Assembly (NCBI GenBank): GCA_947490975.1
Contig: CANLHV010000016.1
Span: 1 to 16,773, forward strand
From: Acidimicrobiaceae bacterium
Lineage (GTDB): Bacteria; Actinomycetota; Acidimicrobiia; Acidimicrobiales; Ilumatobacteraceae
Length of the DNA: 16,773 nucleotides
Direction of reading: 5' to 3'
The notes beneath the pieces were generated by a model, which was given only the letters and a program-made list of their open reading frames with translations, had not been told where the DNA came from and did no database searches. Shown here in pieces: positions 1-6,551 of the stretch. The first letter of the stretch is position 1; every line of letters begins with the position of its first letter. A program made the translations under genes and the position numbers.

Positions 1-198
1 CGAACCCTCGGGCAAATTAAGGGCCGAAACAGTCTGTTTGCGCCAGCGTGTATCTAATCGAAAAGTCATCAGGCGATTGACGAAGTCATATCGAGGAGCA
101 ATCGCGTCGAACATTTCGCGAACTGCTTCAACCTTTTCTGCACCCTTCGGCAGGTCTTCGCGGTCCCATTTGTCGCGTTTGCGAGTCTTGGCTGTCAC
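1..198 (-). CDS. menG: Demethylmenaquinone methyltransferase (MenG/UbiE family), N-terminal part
   Basis: The minus strand encodes 66 residues with no stop before the window edge. They include LPKGAEKVEAVREMFDAIAP (residues 17-36), RYDFVN (37-42), and RWRKQTV (51-57). This is the characteristic N-terminus of the UbiE/MenG family, ahead of the SAM-binding Rossmann domain, which would lie outside the window. The family methylates demethylmenaquinone to menaquinone, the respiratory quinone of actinobacteria. I chose the GTG at 198-196 because it lies 7 nt after a TAGCCT hexamer with no Shine-Dalgarno, the leaderless layout seen at other genes here. The frame is open further upstream, so an earlier start is not excluded. 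It is transcribed divergently from the acyl-CoA dehydrogenase gene. Confidence 0.85.
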   Translation of the reverse strand, partial: MTAKTRKRDKWDREDLPKGAEKVEAVREMFDAIAPRYDFVNRLMTFRLDTRWRKQTVSALNLPEGS

Positions 199-205
199 GC
201 AATTC

Positions 206-211
206 AGGCTA
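206..211 (-). promoter_or_regulatory. -10-like element of menG, leaderless layout
   Basis: Reading the minus strand, TAGCCT is followed by 7 nt and then the GTG start of menG. The spacing would place the transcription start at or next to the start codon. No Shine-Dalgarno sequence is present. Confidence 0.45.
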
Positions 212-237
212 GGGCAAACCCGTATTAGTCGCCCTAG
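209..237. promoter_or_regulatory. Perfect 7-bp inverted repeat over the menG promoter (candidate operator)
   Basis: CTAGGGC (209-215) and GCCCTAG (231-237) form a perfect inverted repeat around a 15-nt spacer. The left arm overlaps the menG -10-like hexamer, and the right arm falls where its -35 would be. That position suits a repressor operator, but the regulator is unknown. A terminator is less likely because the repeat lies between divergent starts. Confidence 0.35.
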
Positions 238-245
238 TAATGCGT

Positions 246-256
246 TTGTGACACAA
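246..256. promoter_or_regulatory. Short palindrome TTGTG-A-CACAA upstream of the acyl-CoA dehydrogenase
   Basis: TTGTG and CACAA are symmetric about one base, about 33 nt before the TTG start of the dehydrogenase gene. Short palindromes of this kind are typical of dimeric repressor sites, and fatty-acid genes are often controlled by TetR or GntR types. The link is inference and chance occurrence is quite possible. Confidence 0.2.
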
Positions 257-273
257 GTCTGTCAAACTACTTC

Positions 274-280
274 AGGGAGA
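274..280 (+). promoter_or_regulatory. Shine-Dalgarno site deciding a TTG start
   Basis: AGGGAGA ends 8 nt before the TTG at 289. It supports that unusual start codon, whose product begins with the typical acyl-CoA dehydrogenase N-terminus IDFSFSPE. Confidence 0.6.
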
Positions 281-288
281 ATTTTGCC

Positions 289-1509
289 TTGATTGATTTT
301 TCATTTTCACCAGAAGTCGAATCTGTGCGTTTGAAGGTTCGCGACTTCATGGACAGCGAGGTGCGTCCGCAATGGGATGCGATCGATCAGAAAGACCGCG
401 GACAGGTGGTGCGAACAATTGTGAGTTTGCGGGGTCGTGCCCGTGACCATTGGAATTTGTGGTTGCCGCACATGCCGGCCGAATGGGGCGGTATGGGTCT
501 TGGTCCGACTGCGATGGCTGCTGTGTCTGCCGAAGCAGCGAAAGTTTCTATTGGTCCGTTCGTCTTAAATGCTCAGGCGCCTGATGAGGGCAATCAACAC
601 ACGCTCTTGCATTGGGCGACTGATGAACAAAAAGAAAAATACTTGCGCCCTCTTTGCGAAGGCACTGCGCGAAGCTGTTTCGCGATGACCGAGCCAGAAG
701 TCGCCGGGAGCGACCCCACGTTGATTAAGACACAGGCTTATCAAGATGGTGACGAGTGGGTCATCAATGGTCACAAGTGGTTTATTTCTGGTGCGCGTGG
801 TGCACAATTTGCGTTGTTGGTTGCGCGCACCGAAGACAACCCAGATTTACCACAGGCCGCGAACTCATGTTTCATTGTCGAAATACCGAGCGAGGGTTTC
901 AACATTGTTCGCGATGTCGAAACAATGTCTGGTGGTCATAATCATTGCGAGATTTTGATTCAAGATCTTCGTGTGCCAGCAAAAAATATGTTGGGCGGGC
1001 GTGGGCAGGGTCACTTGCTCGGCCAATACCGACTCGGACCCGCTCGGCTAGCGCATTGCATGCGATGGATTGGGCAAGCAGAGATTGCACTTGACATGAT
1101 GGTTGATCGCGCGTTGCAGAGATATTCGCACGGTTCGATACTCGCCGAGAAGCAAGGCATTCAATGGTTGATTGCCGATTCTTCGATGGAGCTCTATCAG
1201 TGCAAGTTGATGGTCTTGCATGCCGCATACAAAATCGAAAACGGCCAAAGTTTCACCTCAGAAGTTTCGATGGCGAAGCATTTTGTTGCCAATAGTTTGT
1301 GGAGAATTATCGATCGCGCAATTCAAGTTCACGGGGCGCTTGGATATTCGACAGACACTCCGTTGGCGCACATGCTGCAACAAGCCCGATGGAGTCGTTT
1401 CGCCGACGGCGCTGATGAAATCCATCAGATGCGCATTGCGCAACGCACTATCGCCGCTTATAAAGATCACGGTTCAACTAAATCTGCCACTGGAGATCTG
1501 CCGCTATGA
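289..1509 (+). CDS. Acyl-CoA dehydrogenase, ACAD10/11-like
   Basis: The 406-residue product is a full-length flavin-dependent acyl-CoA dehydrogenase. These enzymes introduce the alpha-beta double bond in fatty acyl-CoA and pass electrons to electron-transfer flavoprotein. The N-terminal helical domain begins FSFSPEVESVR. The middle beta domain carries FAMTEPEVAGSDPT, the FAD/acyl-binding segment, then INGHKWFISGA. The C-terminal domain has AIQVHGALGYSTDTPL and ADGADEIHQMRIA. Classical short- and medium-chain enzymes have the catalytic Glu in a YEGT motif at this last position. Here the aligned residue is Asp (D373, in DGADEIH), which I recall as typical of the ACAD10/11-like group. The start is TTG, backed by a good Shine-Dalgarno site. 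The stop overlaps the next start as ATGA, so the two genes are probably co-translated. The substrate cannot be told from sequence. Confidence 0.9.
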   Translation: MIDFSFSPEVESVRLKVRDFMDSEVRPQWDAIDQKDRGQVVRTIVSLRGRARDHWNLWLPHMPAEWGGMGLGPTAMAAVSAEAAKVSIGPFVLNAQAPDEGNQHTLLHWATDEQKEKYLRPLCEGTARSCFAMTEPEVAGSDPTLIKTQAYQDGDEWVINGHKWFISGARGAQFALLVARTEDNPDLPQAANSCFIVEIPSEGFNIVRDVETMSGGHNHCEILIQDLRVPAKNMLGGRGQGHLLGQYRLGPARLAHCMRWIGQAEIALDMMVDRALQRYSHGSILAEKQGIQWLIADSSMELYQCKLMVLHAAYKIENGQSFTSEVSMAKHFVANSLWRIIDRAIQVHGALGYSTDTPLAHMLQQARWSRFADGADEIHQMRIAQRTIAAYKDHGSTKSATGDLPL

Positions 1510-2474
1510 CTACCAAACAACACACGGTTTTTGGAGTCTTTATTCCGCAGGGTTGGAAGATGGAGCTTGTATCGATTTCTGATCCGGTCGACAAGTGGAA
1601 CAAGACAGTCGAAATTGCGCAATTGGCCGAGAAACTTGGTTTCGATTCAATTTGGGTTTACGACCACTTTCATAATGTTCCACGACCGGCGCACGAAGCA
1701 GTTTTTGAATGTTGGACAACGATGGCGGCGATCAGTCAACGCACGACGACAATCAGGCTTGGTCAGATGGTCGGCTGCAACTTGTATCGCGAACCCAGTT
1801 TGCTCGCAAAAATAACATCGACGCTCGATGTCATCTCTGGTGGCCGACTTGACTGGGGCATTGGCGCAGGCTGGTACGAAAACGAATGCCGCGGATACGG
1901 CTACGACTTTCCTGAACCCAAGGTTCGTATTGCGATGTTGCGCGAATGCGTTGAGATTGTTCGATCTATGTGGACGCAAGAAGAAACAAATTACAGCGGC
2001 AAGCACTACAACTTGGTGCGCGGCAATTGCGATCCGAAACCATTGCAAAAACCTCATCCACCAATTTGGATTGGCGGCGGTGGTGAGCAACTAACTCTTC
2101 GTGTTGTGGCACGTTATGCCGACTATTCAAATTTTGGTGGCAGTCCTGAAGAGTTCGCTCGCAAACGCGAGATTCTCAAAGGCCATTGTGTTGCTGTTGG
2201 GCGAGATGAGTCCGAAATTCGAAAGACCTGGTCGCCAGACGTATTCATTCGTCGCACCGAAAAAGAGGTCAAGGCTGCAGGTTCATTAAGTCTGCGCGCA
2301 GATCCATTTGATCAATGGCAAGCCAACAATCTGGTCGGCACAGTTGAACAAGTAACCGAAAAAGTTCAAAAATATATCGATCTTGGTTGCAGTGGTTTTA
2401 TTCCGTGGTGCACCGATTATCCGAGTACTGAGACCGTCGAACTCTTCGCCGAAGTTATGAAAAACTTCAGATAG
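1506..2474 (+). CDS. LLM-class flavin oxidoreductase, probably F420-dependent
   Basis: The 322-residue protein has a luciferase-like TIM-barrel sequence. It shows FDSIWVYDHFH near residues 45-55, then a region with RLGQMVGCN, ISGGRLDWGIGAGWYENE, and PHPPIWIGGGGE. These match the F420-dependent subgroup of luciferase-like monooxygenases, such as the mycobacterial Rv1855c-type proteins, by recollection. The family transfers hydride to or from F420, or in other members uses FMN; the substrate is not predictable. The ATG overlaps the stop of the acyl-CoA dehydrogenase gene by four bases. This suggests both act in the same lipid or small-molecule oxidation pathway, which is inference from context only. 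Confidence 0.85.
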   Translation: MTTKQHTVFGVFIPQGWKMELVSISDPVDKWNKTVEIAQLAEKLGFDSIWVYDHFHNVPRPAHEAVFECWTTMAAISQRTTTIRLGQMVGCNLYREPSLLAKITSTLDVISGGRLDWGIGAGWYENECRGYGYDFPEPKVRIAMLRECVEIVRSMWTQEETNYSGKHYNLVRGNCDPKPLQKPHPPIWIGGGGEQLTLRVVARYADYSNFGGSPEEFARKREILKGHCVAVGRDESEIRKTWSPDVFIRRTEKEVKAAGSLSLRADPFDQWQANNLVGTVEQVTEKVQKYIDLGCSGFIPWCTDYPSTETVELFAEVMKNFR

Positions 2475-2479
2475 CTAAT

Positions 2480-2504
2480 TAGTAATTATTCGACGCAATT
2501 ACTA
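2480..2504. terminator. Weak AT-rich stem-loop between convergent genes
   Basis: TAGTAATT (2480-2487) pairs with AATTACTA (2497-2504) around a 9-nt loop. It lies in the 37-bp gap between the convergent oxidoreductase and MaoC genes. The stem is AT-rich and no long T-run follows, so it is a weak terminator candidate at best. Confidence 0.3.
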
Positions 2505-2511
2505 GCCGTTA

Positions 2512-2970
2512 TTACAAGTAGTAGCGAAAGACGACTTCGGCCACGCACGAAGGCTTCTTTGCCCCTTCGACTTCGAAAGTTGTTTCGAGTGTCACCTGAA
2601 CGCCTCCGGTGACGTCCTCGACATTGAGAAGTTTGACGCCAGCACGAAGTTTCGAACCAACAGGCACAGGTGACGGAAAACGAACTTTGTTTGTTCCGTA
2701 GTTCACGCCCATCGCCACGCCTTCAACGCCGAAGATTTGCGGCAGAAAAACTGGACCTAGCGAGAGAGTCAGATAGCCGTGGGCAATTGGTCCGCCGAAT
2801 GGGCCGGCCTTTGCGCGCTCAACATCAATGTGGATCCATTGGTGGTCGCCGGTCGCGTCGGCAAATATGTTCACTTGCTCTTGTGTGATCGTTCGGTAGT
2901 CCGAGTATCCGAGATGTTTGCCGATCAAACCCTTGAGTTCATCAACACTTTTGATAATTAGTTTTGGCAT
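2512..2970 (-). CDS. MaoC-like (R)-specific enoyl-CoA hydratase
   Basis: The 152-residue product is a single hot-dog-fold MaoC domain. Residues 37-50 contain ADATGDHQWIHIDV, with the catalytic pair Asp42 and His47 spaced five apart as in (R)-hydratases such as Rv0130 of M. tuberculosis. GPFGGPIAHGYLTLSL follows, which shapes the acyl tunnel. The expected reaction is hydration of trans-2-enoyl-CoA to (R)-3-hydroxyacyl-CoA. The length matches the stand-alone family. It is convergent with the dehydrogenase/oxidoreductase pair and follows the unknown membrane-protein gene by 42 bp on the same strand. A -10-like CACACT lies 6 nt before its ATG, so it may have its own leaderless promoter. Confidence 0.88.
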   Translation of the reverse strand: MPKLIIKSVDELKGLIGKHLGYSDYRTITQEQVNIFADATGDHQWIHIDVERAKAGPFGGPIAHGYLTLSLGPVFLPQIFGVEGVAMGVNYGTNKVRFPSPVPVGSKLRAGVKLLNVEDVTGGVQVTLETTFEVEGAKKPSCVAEVVFRYYL

Positions 2971-2976
2971 AGAACA

Positions 2977-2982
2977 AGTGTG
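2977..2982 (-). promoter_or_regulatory. Extended -10-like element of the MaoC gene
   Basis: On the minus strand TGC-CACACT is followed by 6 nt and then the ATG at 2970. It shares the block CTGCCACA(C/A)TTG with the promoter of the gene upstream (3460-3468). The layout implies a leaderless transcript. Confidence 0.4.
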
Positions 2983-3012
2983 GCAGGTTGTCGGTCTCGG
3001 TGACGAAATGAA

Positions 3013-3453
3013 CTAGCGATACCAGATCTTTTGGTGGCTACGGCTTTGCGGGTGCAGAATAAGTGCACACAAAGCCACTTCAAATATCAAACTCAGTGTG
3101 CTTCCGCCGCTTAGTTTGCGATAGAGCGTTGTGCTGATTCCGCTCGTGTTTTCGAGATCGGTGTAGGCCCAAAAGCGCAACAAAAACGGTGAAAAGCCCG
3201 CTGCGATGGCGAACTTGTAGCCAAGCTTCAGATCGTTCGCCATAAACAAACCCGACAACGCGTGCAGGGCCACGATGATCAAGCCAACTATCAATCCGAT
3301 TGAAAAACGATTGCGTATATAGCCCAGGTAGTCGGTCGAATCGATAACGCTGATCAGTGCAAAGAAACCATTTAGATAAAGCAGCATCGCCGCGATCTGC
3401 AGTGTTTGAGGCTGCATCCGGTCAAACCATTTACGCCAGTCAATGTTTAGCAT
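3013..3453 (-). CDS. Unknown small membrane protein with four predicted helices
   Basis: I do not recognise this 146-residue protein. Hydrophobic segments lie at about residues 19-37, 53-71, 80-97 and 117-134. The last two flank a polar stretch (YTDLENTSGISTTLYRKLSGG). The N-terminus is short and polar with Trp and Arg residues. There is no signal peptide cleavage site, no cysteine pair, and no metal-binding or catalytic motif that I can see. It is divergent from era by 48 bp and is followed by the MaoC gene on the same strand. The frame is fully open, the promoter layout matches its neighbours, and codon use looks ordinary, so it is likely a real gene. Confidence 0.75.
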   Translation of the reverse strand: MLNIDWRKWFDRMQPQTLQIAAMLLYLNGFFALISVIDSTDYLGYIRNRFSIGLIVGLIIVALHALSGLFMANDLKLGYKFAIAAGFSPFLLRFWAYTDLENTSGISTTLYRKLSGGSTLSLIFEVALCALILHPQSRSHQKIWYR

Positions 3454-3459
3454 TATTCA

Positions 3460-3465
3460 ATTGTG
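3460..3465 (-). promoter_or_regulatory. Extended -10-like element of the membrane-protein gene
   Basis: On the minus strand TGC-CACAAT is followed by 6 nt (TGAATA) and then ATG at 3453. No Shine-Dalgarno is present, consistent with a leaderless start. Confidence 0.45.
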
Positions 3466-3489
3466 GCAGATCAAAGCATCTCATCTCGG

Positions 3490-3495
3490 TAGCCT
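3490..3495 (+). promoter_or_regulatory. -10-like element of era, leaderless layout
   Basis: TAGCCT is followed by 6 nt (TCTTTC) and then the GTG start of era at 3502. There is no ribosome binding site. The layout is the same as at menG and glyS. Confidence 0.5.
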
Positions 3496-3501
3496 TCTTT
3501 C

Positions 3502-4341
3502 GTGCGCAGCGCCTTTATCTCGTTAGTCGGTCGACCAAATGTTGGTAAGTCAACGCTGCTCAATGCTTTGATTGGTAAAAAAGTCAGCATCGTTTCGAAC
3601 AAGCCGCAAACCACGCGAACCCGTGTGCGAGGAATTTTAAACAAAGACGACGCGCAGTTGGTATTTGTGGATACTCCCGGGCTGCATAAAGCGACGACCG
3701 CGTTGGGCGAGAGAGTTAATGCAACAGCGCTTGAGTCGATGCGTGACGTCGACATTGTTTGTTTGTTGATTGACGCGACCCAAACATTTGGTACTGGTGA
3801 CAAATGGGTGAGTGAACAACTCAATATCAAAAACGCGATTGTTGTTATCAACAAGATTGACGCCGTGTCTCCAGCCAAATTGCTTGCTCAATTGAGTGCG
3901 ATCTCGTCTTTGGGTGCAGCCGAGTACTTTCCGGTCTCGGCTAAGACAGGTGAAGGAGTCGATCAGTTAATCGCTGAACTCGTCAAGCGAGCACCTCTCG
4001 GTCAAGCGATGTATCCACCTGAAATGACATCTGAAACACCTCAGGCACAGTGGGTGGCAGAACTCGTGCGTGAACAATTGTTGGCGGTCACTAGAGATGA
4101 GTTGCCTTATTCGATTGCAACTCGTGTAACCGAGTGGGAGTGGCCTCGTGTGCGTTGTGAGATTGTCGTCGAACGCAAAAGCCAAAAAGGAATGGTCATT
4201 GGCAAGTCGGGCAGTGTTCTGAAGTCAGTTGGCATCGAGGTGCGCAAACAGATGCCCGAGGGTGCATTTCTTGAACTATTTGTTGTAGTCGACAAAGACT
4301 GGCAACATCGAGCTGATCGTGTCGAACGGCTTGGTTACTAA
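3502..4341 (+). CDS. era: GTPase Era
   Basis: The 279-residue protein has the full Era architecture. The G1 P-loop is GRPNVGKS (10-17), the switch I region has KPQTTRTR (34-41), G3 is DTPGLHK (57-63), G4 is NKID (117-120) and G5 is SAK (146-148). The C-terminal KH RNA-binding domain contains VIGKSGSVLK (232-241, GxxG = GKSG) and ends DWQHRADRVERLGY. Era binds the 3' end of 16S rRNA during 30S subunit maturation. It is somewhat shorter than the usual 295-300 residues, mainly because the N-terminus is trimmed to just before the G domain. The GTG start is supported by the leaderless -10 spacing and by the normal N-terminal sequence. It ends 10 bp from the convergent lipoprotein gene. Confidence 0.97.
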   Translation: MRSAFISLVGRPNVGKSTLLNALIGKKVSIVSNKPQTTRTRVRGILNKDDAQLVFVDTPGLHKATTALGERVNATALESMRDVDIVCLLIDATQTFGTGDKWVSEQLNIKNAIVVINKIDAVSPAKLLAQLSAISSLGAAEYFPVSAKTGEGVDQLIAELVKRAPLGQAMYPPEMTSETPQAQWVAELVREQLLAVTRDELPYSIATRVTEWEWPRVRCEIVVERKSQKGMVIGKSGSVLKSVGIEVRKQMPEGAFLELFVVVDKDWQHRADRVERLGY

Positions 4342-4359
4342 CCTCGACTAGTTAGCCGT
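4326..4359. terminator. Interrupted stem-loop between era and the convergent lipoprotein gene
   Basis: ACGGC (4326-4330) can pair with GCCGT (4355-4359), and TAAC (4339-4342) with GTTA (4351-4354). The loop is 8 nt and an 8-nt bulge interrupts one side. It spans the stop codons of both convergent genes. There is no clear T-run, so it is a plausible but unproven bidirectional terminator. Confidence 0.3.
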
Positions 4360-4978
4360 CAATGGCAACTATGAGCGAAGAATAGTCGTCGAAACTTACG
4401 GTTGTTCCGGGTTTGGCTAAGTCGCCTCGGCCGCGTGGCACGGCTACCTCTTGGTCATCGACTGTAAAAATGACTTGTCCAACGCCGGGACGACGGGTGA
4501 ACGTTAAAACAAGTTGAGCAATCGCCAAGCGCTGGTCAATCGGCGAAAGCGAAGTCAAGAATTCAGCGGTTGTGTTTATCTGGGCGACACCTTTTGAAAC
4601 ATCTATCTCGGCATTCAGAAAATTTGGCAGTGCACTGCGCAAACCCAAACCGTTGTCGCCAGATGGTGGTCCGGCAACTAATGCGGCCAATACTTGCGAA
4701 ATAGTTGCAGGACTGACGATCGACTGCGTTGTTGCGACGAGGCGATCATCGCTGATGTAATAAAGCTCGACTGGTTCAGCGAGCACTTCGGCAGATGGCT
4801 GTTGGGTTTCTTTGGCCGATGCATCTTCAGCAACTGTTGTTGAAGTAGTTGTGGTTGTCGGCTGCTGATTCAATTCTGTTGGCAGTTCTGATTGGGGCAA
4901 TTGCATGACTTCACTGGCGCGTGGTACACCACAACTAGCGATTGATACAGTCAGAAAAAGTGCGATGATTCTTTTCAT
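4352..4978 (-). CDS. GerMN-domain lipoprotein paired with the sensor kinase
   Basis: The 208-residue product starts with a short signal peptide and lipobox IASC, giving a predicted lipidated Cys16. A Thr/Ser/Gln-rich linker follows (about residues 38-60, TTTTTSTTV). A GerMN-like domain runs from about 68 to the end, with VELYYISDDRLV, ISQVLAALVAGP, and SLSPIDQRLAIAQLVLTFT. The protein should sit on the outer face of the cytoplasmic membrane. Its ATG overlaps the kinase stop as ATGA. In mycobacteria the MtrB kinase is followed by LpqB, a much larger lipoprotein with a GerMN domain and a beta-propeller. This protein would be a short LpqB-like partner lacking the propeller. A role in modulating the kinase sensor domain is inference from that parallel. 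Confidence 0.8.
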   Translation of the reverse strand: MKRIIALFLTVSIASCGVPRASEVMQLPQSELPTELNQQPTTTTTSTTVAEDASAKETQQPSAEVLAEPVELYYISDDRLVATTQSIVSPATISQVLAALVAGPPSGDNGLGLRSALPNFLNAEIDVSKGVAQINTTAEFLTSLSPIDQRLAIAQLVLTFTRRPGVGQVIFTVDDQEVAVPRGRGDLAKPGTTVSFDDYSSLIVAIDG

Positions 4979-6432
4979 AACATCGGTCTTGTCAATTCGG
5001 TTGAACTTTTGCGCAGAATCGAAACAATAAATCTTGCCCCTCCGCTGCTATTTGTTTCGACCCAGGCTTTGCCACCGAGTGCGCGCGCGTGTTCTTGCAC
5101 AATTGCGAGTCCGAGACCGCTTCCGGTGCTGTTTCTAGATGCTGTACCTCGTGCGAATCTTTCGAAAATTCTCTCACGCTCGCTTTGTGCGACCCCAGCA
5201 CCAAGATCTTCAACCGCGATATGTAGTTCTTTTTCATTTCCGGTAATTGAGATTGCGGTGGCACCGCCAGCATGATCGCGAGCATTTTCGAGAAGGTTCA
5301 AAACAATGCGTTCAATTCTTCTTTTGTCGAGAACAGTCTCATCGTTTTCGGCAAGATTCGACGCAAACGGAACTTCAGCGAAACCATGACGCTGCGCAAC
5401 TCGTTTTACTAAATCTGCAAGGTTGACTACTTCTTCTTGTGACTTTCCGGCACCTGCGTCGAGGCGAGAGAGTTCGAGCAAATCGAGCACGGTGCGATCG
5501 AAGCGTCGAACTTGACTCGCAATAATGTCGAACGCCTGTTTATTGCGATCGCTTAGATCATCGCGTCGACTTTGCATTACTTCGACAGAGGCTGCAAGTG
5601 CAGTAATTGGCGAACGCAGTTCATGACTGACGTCGCTGGCAAATCTAGTTTCTCGCTGGATGCGAGTTTGTACGGCATCAACCATGTTGTTGAACGAGTC
5701 AGCAAGTCTTGAAAGTTCGGGATCACGCTCATCTTCGAGACGCACATCTAGACCTCCCGATGCGATGTCGGTTGCAACTGAAGCAACTCTTCGCAACGGC
5801 CTCAGCACGCTGCTGCTACTTGAAAAACCAAAGATGCCGCCAGCGATAGTGATCAAAATGATTCCGAGCGTAAGGGTCGTTCGAATCGTGTTTAGCGTTC
5901 GCTCTACGTCGGTTAACGGAAACGCCTCGAAGTAGTGACCAGAAATTGCAGATATTGAAATACCAAGTGCTTCATATGGTTCGCCATTGAATTCGAAACG
6001 TTGCCGAGAACTAGTGCCTTCAAGAGTTCTGGTCAATAGCTCAGCGGGCAAGTTCGATTGCGTAAATCGCAAGGGCTCTTGGGCAAAAAATGACTCTTCA
6101 TTGTTCAAGTGAAGAACTGCGTAGCCACCGCTTTCTGTGCGAATGTTGGTAACAATGTCGCCCGCATTTTGTGGATTGACATCGACAAGAGTTCGCAACA
6201 GCTGTGCATTGTTGATTGCTTGGCTGATCGCAAGTTCAGATCGTTGGTCAAGCAGGTATGCGCGTGTTGATGCATAAGTGACGATGCTCAATGAGACGGC
6301 TGCCGCAAAAGCGCTGAGACTGAAATAAAGGACCATGCGACCCCTAAGGCCGCGAAGATTATTTCTGAAACTTTTGATCCTCAAAAACACCGTTGATTGG
6401 GTCGAGTCAGGGGGATCAAATTGACCTTGCAC
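4975..6432 (-). CDS. MtrB-like membrane sensor histidine kinase
   Basis: The 485-residue protein has TM1 at about 33-55, an extracytoplasmic sensor of about 130 residues (56-184), TM2 at about 185-205, then a HAMP domain. The H-box is FASDVSHELRSPITAL with phospho-accepting His270. The ATPase domain has the N-box LLENARDHA (Asn383), G1 DLGAG (409-413) and G2 GSGLGL (438-443). All catalytic motifs are intact. The sensor-proximal segment YFEAFPLTDVERTL and the downstream GerMN lipoprotein gene resemble the MtrB-LpqB arrangement. The kinase lies divergent from its likely response regulator rather than downstream of it, which is unusual for mtrAB. The GTG at 6432 is the longest supported start; a second GTG at residue 14/15 would remove a polar leader without touching TM1. 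Confidence 0.92.
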   Translation of the reverse strand: MQGQFDPPDSTQSTVFLRIKSFRNNLRGLRGRMVLYFSLSAFAAAVSLSIVTYASTRAYLLDQRSELAISQAINNAQLLRTLVDVNPQNAGDIVTNIRTESGGYAVLHLNNEESFFAQEPLRFTQSNLPAELLTRTLEGTSSRQRFEFNGEPYEALGISISAISGHYFEAFPLTDVERTLNTIRTTLTLGIILITIAGGIFGFSSSSSVLRPLRRVASVATDIASGGLDVRLEDERDPELSRLADSFNNMVDAVQTRIQRETRFASDVSHELRSPITALAASVEVMQSRRDDLSDRNKQAFDIIASQVRRFDRTVLDLLELSRLDAGAGKSQEEVVNLADLVKRVAQRHGFAEVPFASNLAENDETVLDKRRIERIVLNLLENARDHAGGATAISITGNEKELHIAVEDLGAGVAQSERERIFERFARGTASRNSTGSGLGLAIVQEHARALGGKAWVETNSSGGARFIVSILRKSSTELTRPML

Positions 6433-6453
6433 ACCTCAAGCATTGCGGGATTT

Positions 6454-6511
6454 TTGTCAACCCCCACCGGCGGGAGTCAAGGGGGAGCATGACTTCCCGC
6501 CGGTGTGACAA
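6454..6511. repeat. Long GC-rich inverted repeat between divergent kinase and regulator genes
   Basis: The core CACCGGCGGGA (6465-6475) pairs perfectly with TCCCGCCGGTG (6495-6505). The stem continues inward as GTCA/TGAC (6476-6479/6490-6493) after a one-base bulge, with a 10-nt loop. It continues outward as TTGTCA/TGACAA (6454-6459/6506-6511) past a 5-nt bulge on the left. In total 21 base pairs form. As it lies between divergent starts rather than gene ends, an operator, transcriptional insulator or early-leader hairpin is more likely than an ordinary terminator. Confidence 0.75.
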
Positions 6512-6522
6512 CCCAATACTGC

Positions 6523-6551
6523 TTGACCTGTTTGACGGAAGCCTGTTAAAT
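6523..6551 (+). promoter_or_regulatory. Candidate promoter of the response regulator gene
   Basis: TTGACC (6523-6528) and TTAAAT (6546-6551) are separated by 17 nt, giving a conventional -35/-10 pair and a leader of about 43 nt. A second possibility is CAGAAT at 6587-6592, 8 nt before the GTG, in the leaderless style. Sequence alone does not decide between them. Confidence 0.4.

Noticed and set aside
38..292. Plus-strand open frame of 84 residues at the window start
   Set aside because: It is the reverse-strand shadow of menG plus intergenic DNA. The product is Ser/Arg-rich with no recognisable motif, while the minus strand gives a clear MenG N-terminus.
899..1248. Antisense open frames inside the acyl-CoA dehydrogenase gene
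   Set aside because: Their products are low-complexity shadow sequence with no start signal, and the plus strand carries an intact enzyme.
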